Assembly (NCBI GenBank): GCA_009746045.1
Contig: RPFO01000406.1
Span: 7,501-69,500 of the forward strand
DNA length: 62,000 nucleotides
Origin: Mesostigma viride
Lineage: Eukaryota > Streptophyta > Mesostigmatophyceae > Mesostigmatales > Mesostigmataceae
Direction of reading: 5' to 3'
The number at the start of each line of letters is the position of its first letter. Within the stretch, counting starts at the first letter, position 1. Made by a program: the position numbers and the translations under genes. The notes under the pieces are model-generated. The model was not told where the DNA came from. It was given only the letters and a program-made list of their open reading frames with translations, and ran no database searches. Below, piece by piece: positions 9,901 through 20,676 of this stretch.

Positions 9901-12900
9901 AATGAGAAAACTGGTGGTATCATAAGCTGGTAGCAGTATGAGAAAACTGGTGGTGTCATAAGCTGGTAGCAGAATGAGAAAACTGGTGGTGTCATAAGCG
10001 GGTAGCAGTATGAGAAAACGGGTGGTGTCATAAGCTGGTAGCAGTATAAGAAAACTGGTGATGTCATTCAACTGGCAGCATTTATCTACATCGCCAGACG
10101 TGCACAACCAATACAGTCATTACCGCGTTAAGTTGCGATCGACGCCTAAGATTTGGCGTCGCAACTTAACGCGGGGACGCAACTTAACGGTAGAGTCAGG
10201 CTAGCATTCCCCCCCCCCTCCTCTCACGGACTTCTATACGGCATTCGACAGCTCTCGTCCAGCCCGATCTAGCTGCAGCATCAAAGCCGGCCGAAGTCCA
10301 TTTTCCATACCAGGAATTTTTTGTGAGAAAGGCGGGCTGCAACACACGCCGCTCGGCCCGCCGGGTGCAGCCGGAAGCGGCTAGCCACACAGAGCGTCAG
10401 CGCCTGCGTTTTACTACTGATACAAGAATTGTGCCGTCACTGATGTGTGCTGTCGGCATGATGGCGGTAATCTCCGGCAAGTTGTCTCAATTACGGGCCG
10501 GGCGCCCTGCATTGATGCGGCTCTTGGATTTGTAAGTGCCGCAGTCCGCAGGATGCAAATTGATTGGAATCGTAAGGTTGCACTCAGTCCTGCTTTTCAA
10601 TAATTGCCAGGAGGCGGGGATGTCTGCGCGCCAGTGGAGCTTGCGTATTTTGTTGCCTAAAGCCACATTATTAGCGGGTCCGGCCTTGGCAAAAAGTGGC
10701 CTCCTGCGCGGCCAAAAATGGCCTGACACCTACAAATTGAGTCATTACCGCGTTAAGTTGGTATGGCACTGATGCTTAAGTTGCGGTCGCCCCCCAAACT
10801 TCGGCATCGCAACTTAACGCGGTAACGCAACCTTTAAAAACGCAACTTACCGCGGTAATGACTGTACGCATACAAGGCGGTGGCACGGTCCAGGAGAGGA
10901 GAATCTTAAGCTCACTGTAGCGGCAACATCATCGATCACCGTCACTACATGCAGTCACTGTGCGGGGATCGTGGGTCACTATACACGCTCCATGGGTCAC
11001 CATGCGCATACCATCCACTGAGGACACCACGTGCGGATACTTGCGTGCTTGTACGTGGGCCGACTGCAGCGGATGAAAGAAGTCGGACGAGGCGAGGCGA
11101 GGGTCCACGATCAGGCGACCGCCATCCGGCACCACCACCCCCGTCGCGACCTGCATGGGTGCACCCACAGAGAAGGCCAGGTGTCGCAAGCATGAACGAT
11201 TACGTTGCATGTCGGGCGAACCAACCACCCATTACCCACACATGCTGACTGACCAGGTTTGGCAGCACATCACGGAAAAATACTTCAGAAACGAAGGAAA
11301 AGAAAAGCACCCCCCACCCCATCCCCCACCCCCAACAAAAAAAAAAAATTAAAATAAAGGTTGCTTTTTCCCCAATAGCAAAAGGCACCGCCACGGCGAC
11401 CCCTGTTAGTCCACGATTCCCCCCCCCACACACAAGGGGTTTCCCTCACCGCCCCTTACATTAAATTATATACCCCTCGGATGCTAGCAGTCAAAATTGG
11501 AATATCTTTGCCATGTGAGCCTTGGGGTGGGATTCCATATCACTACAGCTATAGCTGTACTTGTTATGTAGGTTTAGCTCTACTTGTTGGTGGCGCACCT
11601 GTGTGGGTGCAGCGCCCGGCGCGCCTGCCCCCACCGGCAACGCCGCCTTGTCTTTCCCCCCCCCCCCAGCCGGTGAGGACTGGCTTGCCGTCGCGCCCCA
11701 TCCCTGCAGGATGGACGAGAACCAGCTGCTGCTCCCCGCCTCGTGCACCGTGATCTTCCCCTCTGCTGACTCTCCGGCCAGGAAGCCGGAGCGGCACTGG
11801 GTGGAGTGGGTCGGGGGATGCACGTCGACGAGCGCGCGCGCAAAGTCCATGGGGAGCATGTACTGGCAGCCGTCCTCCAGCGTGACCGACGCAAAGTAGG
11901 TAAACACCTGCGGGTGGGAGGGTGGGTGGTGTGGGGTGGGGTGGGGGCAAAGCAACGGGGTAGGAGTTAAGTACGGGTGAAGGGTGATGGGTGATGATGA
12001 TTGAGCACGGGGGATCGAGGCATGGGTTGGGGGATGAGTTGATGAAACATGGAAACATGGGGATGAGCGCTGGGGATAAGGGTAAGTGGTGGGAGGTGGT
12101 AGTGGGGGGCAGGGGGCAGGGACTGGAGGGCGGGAGGGGGAGAGCGCGGCATCAATAGCGTGGATGGCAAATGAGGACTGGCTGTCTAAGCAGGCTATGA
12201 CTGCCACAATGTGTGGGGAGTGTACTAGCCACGCCCCCCCCCGGTTGCTGTGTGGGTGAGCGCTGGGGGTCCTCCGGTTGGGGGGTGGGCCCGGCCGGAA
12301 CCCCCAGGCCTGGGGGGACTGAGACTTTGCATCACTGAGGCTGTTATTGTGGCAGCAAGCACGCGCTGCTTTCCCACCAGCTGGCCCCGTGGGTCTTGCA
12401 TACAAGCCGCAGCAGTCTCTCACGAGATCTGATGACACACGTTCAGCATCACGTTCCGCATCCAGCATGTTGACCACACACCCGATGTTGGCATAGCAGA
12501 TCCCACCGTTCCCCAGGGGTTGCCCTCTGAAAGCCTACAGGTGCCAGCCCCCAAACAAAGAGCTGAGGCTGATGGTGCCTCTGCCCCGCTGTGGCGGGTG
12601 AGAATTGGCGACTGCCCATCATACAGCAGTTGCGTGCAGGGCTTTAGAGAGCATGGGCCATAGCTTGGGAATCAGGGGGATGCTGTAGCTTGGGAAGCAG
12701 GCGGGGAGGCAATGGGTGCTCCACATTTCACAGGCTACCGCTATTGAAAGGCAGCCCTTAATAAATTTTCCCTTCTAAAAGGCGCCAATCGTTGAAAAGA
12801 GATTCGGGTCGTGGTGCCCACAACCCTGTAACGAGAACCTAGAAGCTCGATCGCTGGATCCATCCACCCCATTCCATTCCCTTCCCACTGAGGACTTATG

Positions 12901-13365
12901 CTCCCGTGACGCAGTCTACAGGTAAGTTAATGAATTAACCGTAGAAAAGACTGGACCCAAGTAGATCCTCGACGCCAGGTCCGGTCATCTCGTCCGTACC
13001 TTGTCCGGCATGCTATGGCTGCGGATGCGCTTCTCGTAGTGGAAGAACTTGCGCTTGCGCATCCACATGGGGACCAGGCTGAAACCGGTCGGGCTGACGT
13101 CCGCATAGGCCACATCTCGGCCCGCGTAGTCCATCATCTGCGACCCGGCCAGCGCGGCAGCCCCCAGCAGCAGCATTCCTGGCAGCAGCGACCGCCTGCG
13201 GGCGCTATCGTGAGCGGTACCCTGAGGGACGCGAGAAATCGCGCTGGGCGACGCTCTCGTTGCGCCGGCAAGGTCAAGTGATGAAGGCCGGGTGTAATTA
13301 TTGGCATGGAGCCCGCCTGATATGGCGAGCCCACGCCGCAGGTTAGATACCCAACGAGGACGCAT
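3986..13365 (-). CDS. MICU-like regulator of the mitochondrial calcium uniporter, 8 exons
   Basis: Exons (minus): 13365-13000, 11907-11599, 11150-11012, 8270-8119, 7204-7010, 6247-6094, 5340-5183, 4216-3986. All junctions are GT-AG and all phases agree, giving 567 codons. MICU proteins sit in the mitochondrial intermembrane space and gate the uniporter by EF-hand calcium binding. Seen here: an Arg-rich presequence, a hydrophobic stretch near residues 60-75, the polybasic [13 protein letters not shown] followed by [15 protein letters not shown] (typical of MICU), a canonical EF loop [12 protein letters not shown] at about 308-319, and a second loop [12 protein letters not shown] at about 397-408 starting after LEFAHYD. 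The C-terminal part, where plant MICUs have a further EF-hand, shows no intact loop. Residues about 195-272 are an insert relative to plant MICUs (Gly/Ala-rich, then exon 3, supported mainly by splice phase). The start is the only Met before the presequence. Family assignment is firm; exon 3 is less so. Confidence 0.88.
4410..4435 (+). repeat. G26 homopolymer in MICU intron 7
   Basis: An uninterrupted run of 26 G; C26 in the MICU pre-mRNA. Other long runs: G13 at 1164-1176, G24 at 51181-51204. Confidence 0.85.
5394..5526 (+). repeat. 7-bp minisatellite GGGCAGT, about 19 copies, MICU intron 6
   Basis: Perfect GGGCAGT repeats on the plus strand (ACTGCCC in the transcript), capable of G-quadruplex formation on the non-template strand side. 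Adjacent to exon 7 (5183-5340). Confidence 0.9.
7830..8042 (+). repeat. Tetranucleotide CCCA array, about 53 copies, MICU intron 4
   Basis: Perfect CCCA repeats; (TGGG)n in the MICU pre-mRNA. Shorter CCCA blocks at 8105-8117 lie right at the donor of exon 4, whose donor GTGGGTGG is itself the repeat word, so the array probably grew from the splice site sequence. Confidence 0.9.
8546..8880 (+). repeat. 15-bp minisatellite in MICU intron 3
   Basis: About 22 copies of ATGCGTGGGGAGCAG and its AGTCG and AGCAA variants. The variants alternate in a regular order between 8690 and 8790, suggesting amplification of a 30-bp dimer. Confidence 0.88.
9475..9722 (+). repeat. 54-bp tandem repeat, about 4.5 copies, MICU intron 3
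   Basis: Unit ACATCCATGTGTGGTACTGG followed by TATTTGTACTGGTATTATTT and GTAGCGCCAGGCAT. The length is a multiple of three and so is open in several frames. Confidence 0.85.
9723..10075 (+). repeat. 36-bp tandem repeat, about 9-10 copies, MICU intron 3
   Basis: Unit AAACTGGTGGTGTCATAAGC then TGGTAGCAGTATGAGA, adjoining the 54-bp array. On the minus strand both arrays share one open frame of 224 codons (10107-9433), repeating [12 protein letters not shown] and then [18 protein letters not shown]. Confidence 0.85.
10114..10137 (+). repeat. Left terminal inverted repeat of the MITE
   Basis: Pairs with 10841-10864 with one mismatch over 24 bp. Confidence 0.8.
10841..10864 (-). repeat. Right terminal inverted repeat of the MITE
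   Basis: Inverted partner of 10114-10137; followed by TA at 10865-10866. Confidence 0.8.
12803..12917 (+). mobile_element. Family 3 retroelement 3' fragment in MICU intron 1
   Basis: Matches 45186-45300: GATTCGGGTCGTGGTGCCCA, then ACTGAGGACTTATGCTCCCG and TGACGCAGTC. It lies about 80 bp from the exon 1 donor. Confidence 0.65.
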
Positions 13366-14668
13366 ACTGACGAGCCGCTAGTAACCGATATCAACGTGGC
13401 CGCTATCTACTGACCAGCTCCTCGGGAATGCTGCTACACTTCCATAAGCTGTGGCGCCTAAATGCTGAAAGCATGGAGAAATTTGCGCAAACGTAGCACG
13501 CATTTTGCACCCCGGGCCATGCATTCCATTTCAATTGCTTACAGGCAGCCTCCCAAGACTCAGCTGATGCTAACATTACATGGCAATTCGCCTACAAGGA
13601 TGCCTAGCCCCGCGTCCGCACTCCGGTAGCAACCCGCTCCGATGGATTCTACAAATTTTCGGGGCCAGCCCACGCTAGAGATGTCACAAGGTAGCCTCAA
13701 GTCGCTCAGACTCCTTCGCTACCCTTAGTCACCACACCTATTTTCTATAATTTGCCGACTTTTAAACTAGAATTACGAGGGGCACCGGGCAACCGCTGTG
13801 ATGATTTCACTGAGCTATGACGCCCATATGGCTATCAGGTGTGTAGATAGTTGCAGACTGTGGAGTGTACATAGACTGTTGTGAAGACTGTAGAGCCGCA
13901 GTTAGCACTTTTTGGACGTCTTGTAACTCTTGTTGGGTTTGGACCTACCAGATTTTGACATGGTCTTTTGACTTTGTACTGGATCTCGACGCGGGTACAT
14001 AAAGCTCTCTGTTTACACAGGGTTACATAGGGTGTACGGGTGTGTTCGTTCGTTAGTTAGTTAGTTGAATAAACTCAACTCAACTCAACTCAATGACGCC
14101 GGCAGGGATTAACTATTGGCTATATTTGGAATAAACGTACACCTATTTACCTGGAAATGACGCCGGCAGTGTACAGTATGCGGTGGGACACAACAACAAC
14201 AATAAAGATTCTCTGCTGCTCATGTACGGCGTGGGACACAACAGCTTGTTGTGTCCTGATGTTCCGCCGAGTTGTTGTTGTTGTTGTACCAACGCGTATG
14301 ATGCAGCCGTACATATCCCCGCTTAGTATCTTTGTTTCGTGTATGTTTGTGATGGCATGCTGTTCAGTTGTCTGGCCCTCGGCCGTTTCCAAGTCCCACG
14401 TGCGGCGTGGGTAACAACAACAAGTCAACAACAACAACTGTCACCGAAACGTGCGGTGTAATTGCTGCGACACAACCGGACGGCAAGATCGAGGTGGGAG
14501 CACGCTAGTGAAAGTCATTTCTGCTCAGGAAGCTTGGAAGTTGCTGAGCAGAACTGCGCGACGACTGGCGAGATGTCCCGTCCACTACTGCGCGCACGTT
14601 CTATATTTTACGCTCCAAGCGCCCACGCACGCAACCATTGATGAATCTCGATACCGCGCACGAAAACG
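13366..14668. promoter_or_regulatory. Divergent intergenic region between MICU and the Ig/A9-like gene
   Basis: Holds the 5' regions of both genes. No TATA box is clear. From about 13790 to 14094 it reads like the 3' end of a retroelement: AGTTAGTTAGTTGAATAAA followed by five CTCAA units (14070-14094), the same tail word as at 3131-3405. AATGACGCCGGCAG occurs twice (14092 and 14155). From 14190 to 14440 there are AACAAC/GTTGTT tracts around an inverted pair TGGGACACAACA / TGTTGTGTCC. Confidence 0.45.
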
Positions 14669-14854
14669 ATGAGCAACGCGCGGAGATGGGCCACGGATCA
14701 GGACTACATGGCGGTCGCGACGTCCAAATTTGGCAATTTTCTTTCGAAGTATCGGGTAGACAAGACGGGAAATATAGCCTGTCACAATGCAGTTGGTAAA
14801 TCCGCTTTGCATCCTCGACAGCATTGTTCTTCAGGGGCATTTGACTGTACTTAA
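14669..14854 (+). other. Upstream ORF or alternative first exon of the Ig/A9-like gene
   Basis: A 61-codon ATG-initiated ORF begins MSNARRWATDQDYMAV and ends at a TAA 42 bases before the ATG at 14897, in the same frame. No donor-acceptor pair I tried keeps phase and joins it to the main ORF (donor AA|GTATCG at about 14746 with acceptor CAG at about 14914 is out of phase). It may be a regulatory uORF in the 5' leader, a real first exon spliced by a pair I did not find, or chance. Confidence 0.3.
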
Positions 14855-14896
14855 ACTCGGCGATCAATCAATTTGATTCCGAGAGCATTCCATCTC

Positions 14897-17800
14897 ATGC
14901 CCGCCGTGCAGCGGCTGCCTGCATCGGGCATTGCAACAATGGTGGAAGCTCCCGCCCAGCTGATATCGTATGGACAGCACGTAGCAACTGTCGAATTGCT
15001 ATGGATAATGCTGGGTGACGACTTGAAGCCGTCCAAGGCCGTGATTGCAAGCGAATTCGATGTCGCCGTTAGAGGCCCCAATAGCTCAGCCCTCCAATGC
15101 TTCTTTTTCGATGCTGTATCCTCGACACCGGGAGAGACTATTGCCTCACGCCCCGCGCAGCTGCCGCTGGCGGTGGTCGTGAAAACGGCTGCGCCCTTAC
15201 CCGCGCGCCCGGCGCAACCCATCCCAAAAGAAATCTTGGAAGCCGAGACGGACAGCGATGCGACGGAAAGCGATAGCGACGACGAGCCGCCTGGCAAAAC
15301 CCCTGCCCCATCCACAATCAAGGGCGTCGCGCTGCCACCACCGGCTCGGGCGGTCCCGAAAGCGTGGCAACGCCTCAACTCCTCGAGCGCGATGGCGACG
15401 CCGACCTCGGTCTTTCCCCGGAACGCACACGTGGCGGCCCTGCAAGAATCCTGTGCCACCCTCCTCTGGTGCCTCGTGGAAGCGTGCCGGGGGTTGGTCG
15501 TGCTGGACCCAGGTGTCCCTAAGACCGAGCCCATCTACCCAGACACCTCGCTCAGCTTCACGGCACCCTGGGTTGGCGACGCGCCTATAATTAGTGGCGT
15601 GAGGCTTCCCGCGATCGCGGGTGTCCTCCTTAGGGAGGGCCACGTGTACGACTACCCCCTGGCCACGTCAGAGATCTCCCGTGGCCTCTCGCTGGGCGTC
15701 ATCACGATACGCAAGCCCGTCGCGCCAAGTGGCATGCCCCCCCAGCTCTGGGCCAAGGCCTCCTCCGTGCTGACGCTGAACACGGCGCGCAAGGCCTTCT
15801 CGCTCCCCAAATTAGACTCCAAGGTGTTCCTCTTCGACCCCGCCACCGGCACCCCGCTGACCAAGGCATCGGTCCGCGCCAAGCAGATGAGCCGGGCCGC
15901 GTCGGGCCGCGAGGGCGTGCCGGGTGGCGACGGCGTGGTGGCCAACCTCCACGAGTACACGGATGATTTGAGCGCGTTCACGTTTGACTTCAGCAACGAC
16001 TACGACGACATGTTCCTGCTCCCAGAGGGGTCGAGCGACGAGGACGAGGCGCCGCTGGCCCCGCGGAAACCACCGACCGCAGGGCGCCCCCCCCCCGGCG
16101 ACAATGGGGCGGCGGCGGGTGCACTCGCTGCTGCTACAGAGGGCAGCATCAACGGCGGCCCTCGGGAGGAGGAGGAGGAGGGGGATGGGGAGGAGGAGGA
16201 CGGTTGGAAGCTGGACAAGAGCCGGTCCGCCCAGAACGCGGCGCAATTGCTGCGGCAGGCACAGACCATGAAGGAGGGAGGCAAGTCCAAGTCTCCCAAG
16301 GCGGGCGGGAAAGGGAAACCCGTGCGGTCGCCCAAGGCCGGGGACAAGCACCATCCCTTTCATGGTGGTGACAAGTCAGCGGCAGAGGGGGCGCAGAGGG
16401 GTAAACAGGGGGGTGGCCATGCCAAGGCCAAGGATGGGGAGGGTGCCCCCTCGAAGGCGTATGCGATGCTTCGGACGATATCTATGGGGGCGAGGGGAAT
16501 TTTGGCGAGAGCCGGCGGTAGAGGGGGCAGCAGCGGGGACTCGTCCTCGTGTGAAGACTCGTCCGACTTTGGGGAGGAGGAGGAGCCGGGGGAGGCTGTC
16601 GCGGTGGAGGGGGAGGAGGAGGAGGTGGCGCCGCCCGTCGCGCTCGCGCAGGTGGGTGGTGGTGTTATTTGTTTCATTTTCTTGTGGGTTGTTTTTGTTA
16701 CTTTTGAATCTTGGATCACGCGGGTGAGTGTTGTGTTTTTAATGATGGCTGTTTGTGGGCGGGGCAGGTGGGTGGTGGTTTCATAATTGTTTGTGGATTG
16801 GGCGGGTGGATGATGAATTCATCTATGATTTACGGATTGCCCAGGTGGATGGCGGTATTGTTTATCATTTATGGATTGGGCAGGTGGGTGGATGGTGGCC
16901 TACCATTGAGCGGCATGCATGCATTCAATAATTCAGTGACCCAGATGCATGCATTCAATCGCTCATCGATTCACCCATATGTCCCTCCCTCCCTCCCTCC
17001 CTCCCTCCCTCCCTCCCTCCCTCCCTCCCTCCCTCCCTCCTCTCCCTCCTCCCTCCCTCCTCCCTCCCTCCCTCCCTCCCTCCCTCCCTCCCTCCCTCCC
17101 TCCCTCCCTCCCTCCCTCCCTCCCACCCCCTGCCTGCCCGCCCGCCCGCCCGCCCGCCCACCGCCCGCCTGCCCTTCCGCCTGCCCGCCCACCCGCCCGC
17201 CCGCCCGCCCGCCCGCCCGGCCCGCCGCCCGGCCGCCCGCCCGGCCGCCTAACCACCCAACCACCCAACCACCCAACCTTCCGCCAAACCACCCGCCCAC
17301 CACCCAACCAACCACCCAACCAACCACCAAACCACCAAACCACCAAACCACCAAACCACCAAACCACCAAACCACCAAACCACCAAACCACCAAACCGCC
17401 AAACCACCAAACCACCAAACCACCAAACCACCAAACCACCAAACCACCCACCCATCCACCCATCAGTTCACTCACGCGCCTCCTCTCCTGGTTTTCTTTC
17501 TTTTTTGCAATGCACCGGCCCCCCCACACACCCACATTACCCACCCACCCCCCTCCCCCAGACCATCCGCAGCGACGACAGCAACAAGGCCCACTCTGTG
17601 ACCGCAGGTACCAAGTTCACCGCCATGTCTCTCATGGGCCGGCCCATGGTTGGCCGCACGCTGGTCGCCGCAGGCACCCTCCCAAAGGGCCTCACAAAGT
17701 GCCTCTTCCAGTGGCACCGCCTCAGCAAGGAGCACGCGTTCCGTGTCGTGGTCAAGATCCCTGGCGCGATCACCCCCTCGTATGTGATTACCCACGAGGA

Positions 17801-20676
17801 CCTAGGGTGCCGGCTGCTCGTCACCGTCTCGCCACTCCTCGAAACCGGCGAGGTCGGCAAGGCTTCGATCGCCGTCTCGGGAGAGGTTCGGCCCGCGCCA
17901 CCTGGCGCCAGCATTCCCTACGCAGTCGCTGCCGCGATGCCGCACACAGCTGCCCATTCTGAGCCAGCGTCCGCAGCAGCGGGCGGGTCTACATCGCCCA
18001 CCCAGAAAGGCATTCGGCCCGCCAGTGAAGTCTTTACAGGGGCGGATGCTAGCAATTCCTCTGGCGCGTCATCACCGCACGCGAGGGGCCGTCTTGCGGC
18101 ACACTTGCCATCGGATATGGCCGCCCCCGCTGCCGCCCTTGCCCCCACGCCCGCTCTGACCTCCCATGCCTCCCTGCCTGCTCGCGGGCGCCATCCTCAT
18201 GACTTCTCCCCCATCGCTGCGGGGGGGTCGATGGTCGTCCGCCACAACATGGACGTCGGGGGGGGCGCCACGCCGGATATGTACGGTGGGGGCGGCCGGC
18301 ACACGGGAGCGGATGCCAGCCCCATCGAGTGGCGTGACGGCGGCGTGGCGGGATCCAGCAGCCGCTACTCGCCCGCTCAGCCGGGTGTGTGGTCACCTCC
18401 GGTGGACGTCACAGTGGACGGCAGCCAGCTTGGGGGGCCGCCGCAGGGGTACCGTCAGGGCGCTCCGGGGGCGGGCGGGATGTGGCCGCGCGGGGCCTCC
18501 CCCGAGGGGCCCTTGTGGGAGGGCCCCGGCAGGGACAGGGGGGGGGCTGGCGGGGACCACCGGAGGGGAAATACGAGGGGGGGCGGTATGGGGGGGTGGC
18601 CCGTACGCGGGGGACCGGGCGGCGTATGGGGACAGGGCCGCCATGTCTTACCGGGATGCTCACGTGGGGAGGTCCTATCGGGATGCCGAGTTTCTGGACG
18701 CGTCCGCGGGTGGGTATCCTGGGGTCGTGGACATGGGGACGGGGTACCAAGGTGGTGGGGGCGTTGGGCTGGATCGTTCCGTGACGGCGCCCCGTCGCCC
18801 CCCCCAGCACCCCGATTGGGGGGGGGGGAGGCATCCTCATCCAGGGGACGCGATCCAACCATGGGCTGCGCCGGATGGTCGGTACGGGTACGACCGTGGG
18901 GGCCCAGCAGGGGCTCCGCCGTCCAGGGACCTGCGTGTGCCGCGGCGGAGTGCCTCGGGGTCGTCTGCAGACCTGGACGAATGGGGTCATGCGCGAGGGG
19001 GGCCGTACCCTCCGTTGGATTATGGGGGCGATTCCCCGTTCGCATCGCATCACCATCTGCCGTACGGTGGGAGCAGCTCCCGCGACCCATTTGGAAACCA
19101 TCCCGGCGGCGGAGGAGGAAGCGTCGTCATCGAGTCCTTCCCCGCGTCGCCCATGGCGCTGTCGCAGTCCTTCTCATCAGGGCAGCCGCAGCCCAGGGTC
19201 CCTGGCGGGCGCCCCAGCCACAGCTTCACGTCGCGTGACGTGCGGCAGGACTACAGCCGGCGGACCACCGAGGACAGCGGCGGCGGCGGGGGTCACTATA
19301 ACTACCGCGAGGGGGGCCCGTATGATGGCCCCTATGGCAGGAGTGGCCATTATGGCGGCCCGTATGGTGGCGGCAGGGGAGATCCCAGGGAGGGCCCCCG
19401 GGGTGGGGGGTATTACAGGGAGGCATCGGAGTACGATGGGCGGAAAGGGGGATGGGCGGACAGCAGTGGCTACTATGGCACTTCCGGATCCGGGAATGGA
19501 TTCGACCCGAGTGGGCCTGGGCCGTCGCGGGATGGGTATGACCCGAGCGAGAGCCTGGTGGTGTTGGGGGAGAACAAGGTTGGGTGCCCGCTGGTCGTGA
19601 CGGGCGCGTGCATACCTCGCGGGGCATACCGGTGCAAGCTGCAGTGGTACCGCTGCGCGTACAGCCGGCGCACGGGCAAACTCAAGCATGAGCGCATACC
19701 GGGCGCGATGACCCCGCAGTGAGTGCTATTCTGTATACTAGTATAATGCTACTAGGTAGTAACTTATATAGTACTGTAGTAGGTAAGGGCAGCCTCTAGC
19801 GTGAGCGCATAACGTGCGTGATGACCCCGCAGTGAGTGCTATTCTATGAAGCGAATGTAGTGGTGTTAGATCTAAAGGTTTGTTGCCTGGCGAAGCTGTA
19901 GGGGGGTGAAGTCTGCTGATGTCGTGTGGATTGATAAATTTATTGGGCGATGTGTATGGATCTATAGTAGTATGTTATATTATAGATATGTGCGTGGATC
20001 TACAAATGCTTGTAGATCCACACAAGAGCGAAGTGTGCATTACCTTGTGCAGACGCTGCCTCGCCAAGCGCGTGTGGTCATCGTTTGGCTGCATTGACGT
20101 TGTGTGCGAATGGGTGCATATTTATGTCGCCTGCTGCCTCTACGCCGACCGCATGCCTTGATGATGTTACAAATACTATTACTATCAATTGATTATAGTA
20201 GTACTAATCATCCCATCCCTTGCCCGTGTGATGATCCCCTCTCTCAATCAAATCCCTCACTTGTTGCCCATATCATTCCCCCCTGTCCTCGATTGGGCTC
20301 CTCCTGTGACACCCTCTGCGTGCCACCCACCCGTGTATATCCTCTGCGTGCCACCCACGCGTGTTTATCCCCTGCGCCCCCCCTTTTTCGATTGTATGCC
20401 CTCATAACCACTTTTGCTCATCACGCATTTGTTTGTTTCATTTCATCATCATCCCCTTTCATTCTCATCACGTATGTGCGCAGATATATCCCCGAACCGC
20501 GCGATGTCGGCTGCATGCTGCGCATCATGCTGGCGCCCATCTTGCCTGGCGGCCAGCTGGGCCACATCTTCAGTGCGTTCACGCAGACCATCCGCCCAGC
20601 CGACCGCGAGGAGGAGTGGATGCCCCCAACACAGAGCCTGCATGAGCCGGTACATGCCTCCTACTTCTACAGTTGA
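14897..20676 (+). CDS. Ig/A9-like repeat protein with Gly/Tyr/Arg-rich region, 3 exons, two apparent frameshifts
   Basis: Exons: 14897-16651, 17562-19718, 20484-20676. Splice phases agree if one G is restored in each of the runs 18538-18546 and 18590-18596, giving about 1368 residues. The first exon encodes an unrecognised N-terminal region, an acidic stretch near 16165-16205 and a Lys/Ser-rich stretch. A repeat occurs twice: FQWHRLSK...IPGAITPSYVITHEDLGCRL near 17705-17820, and LQWYRCAY...IPGAMTPQ / YIPEPRDVGCML across the last intron. This Q-W-Y/H-R, I-P-G-A, Y, D-L/V-G pattern is that of the Ig-like domain of plant SCAB actin-binding proteins and the A9 repeats of AIR9, a microtubule-associated protein. 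Between the repeats lies a disordered Gly/Tyr/Arg/Asp-rich segment (18500-19540). A cytoskeletal role is inference. The first in-frame ATG is 14897; a TTG-initiated extension to 14873 is possible. It is divergent from the MICU gene. Confidence 0.72.
16652..17561 (+). repeat. Intron 1 of the Ig/A9-like gene, filled with C-rich repeats
   Basis: TCCC repeats (16981-17122), GCCC repeats (17139-17240), then ACCAAACC-type repeats (17250-17455), ending in a pyrimidine tract and CCCCCAG acceptor. All are C-rich on the sense strand, so the whole 3' part of the intron acts as an extended polypyrimidine region. Confidence 0.85.
19719..20483 (+). other. Intron 2 of the Ig/A9-like gene with a duplicated donor site
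   Basis: The exon end GATGACCCCGCAGTGAGTGC (19706-19725) recurs at 19820-19842 with its own GTGAGT, preceded by the same GAGCGCATA. The second copy could act as an alternative donor but follows in-frame stops. The rest of the intron is AT-rich with no other feature. Confidence 0.7.

Larger units (their letters stand above)
10114..10864. mobile_element. MITE with pogo/Tc1-like ends and TA duplication, in MICU intron 3
   Basis: Ends CAGTCATTACCGCGTTAAGTTGCG and its inverted partner with one mismatch, flanked by TA on both sides (10112-10113 and 10865-10866). CAGNCATTACC-type ends plus a TA duplication resemble pogo/Tigger elements of the Tc1/mariner superfamily. The left end is also a hairpin: CCGCGTTAAGTTGCG (10124-10138) pairs with CGCAACTTAACGCGG just downstream. 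The word CGCAACTTAACGCGG recurs several times. No intact transposase; 751 bp. It lies about 150 bp downstream of exon 3 in the direction of transcription. Confidence 0.78.

Noticed and set aside
9433-10107. A 224-codon repeat ORF, and the idea of a CRISPR-like array (36-bp units)
   Set aside because: Units are contiguous with no spacers and lie in an intron; the frame is open because both unit lengths are multiples of three.
11700-11735. Earlier donors in MICU exon 2 (GTTCTC, GTCCAT, GCAAGC)
   Set aside because: None gives the phase needed by either exon 3 or exon 4; CAG|GTGCGC at 11599 does with exon 3.
14669-14914. Spliced first exon joining the 61-codon ORF to the Ig/A9-like gene
   Set aside because: The visible donor AA|GTATCG and acceptor GTGCAG differ in phase; kept only as a uORF candidate.
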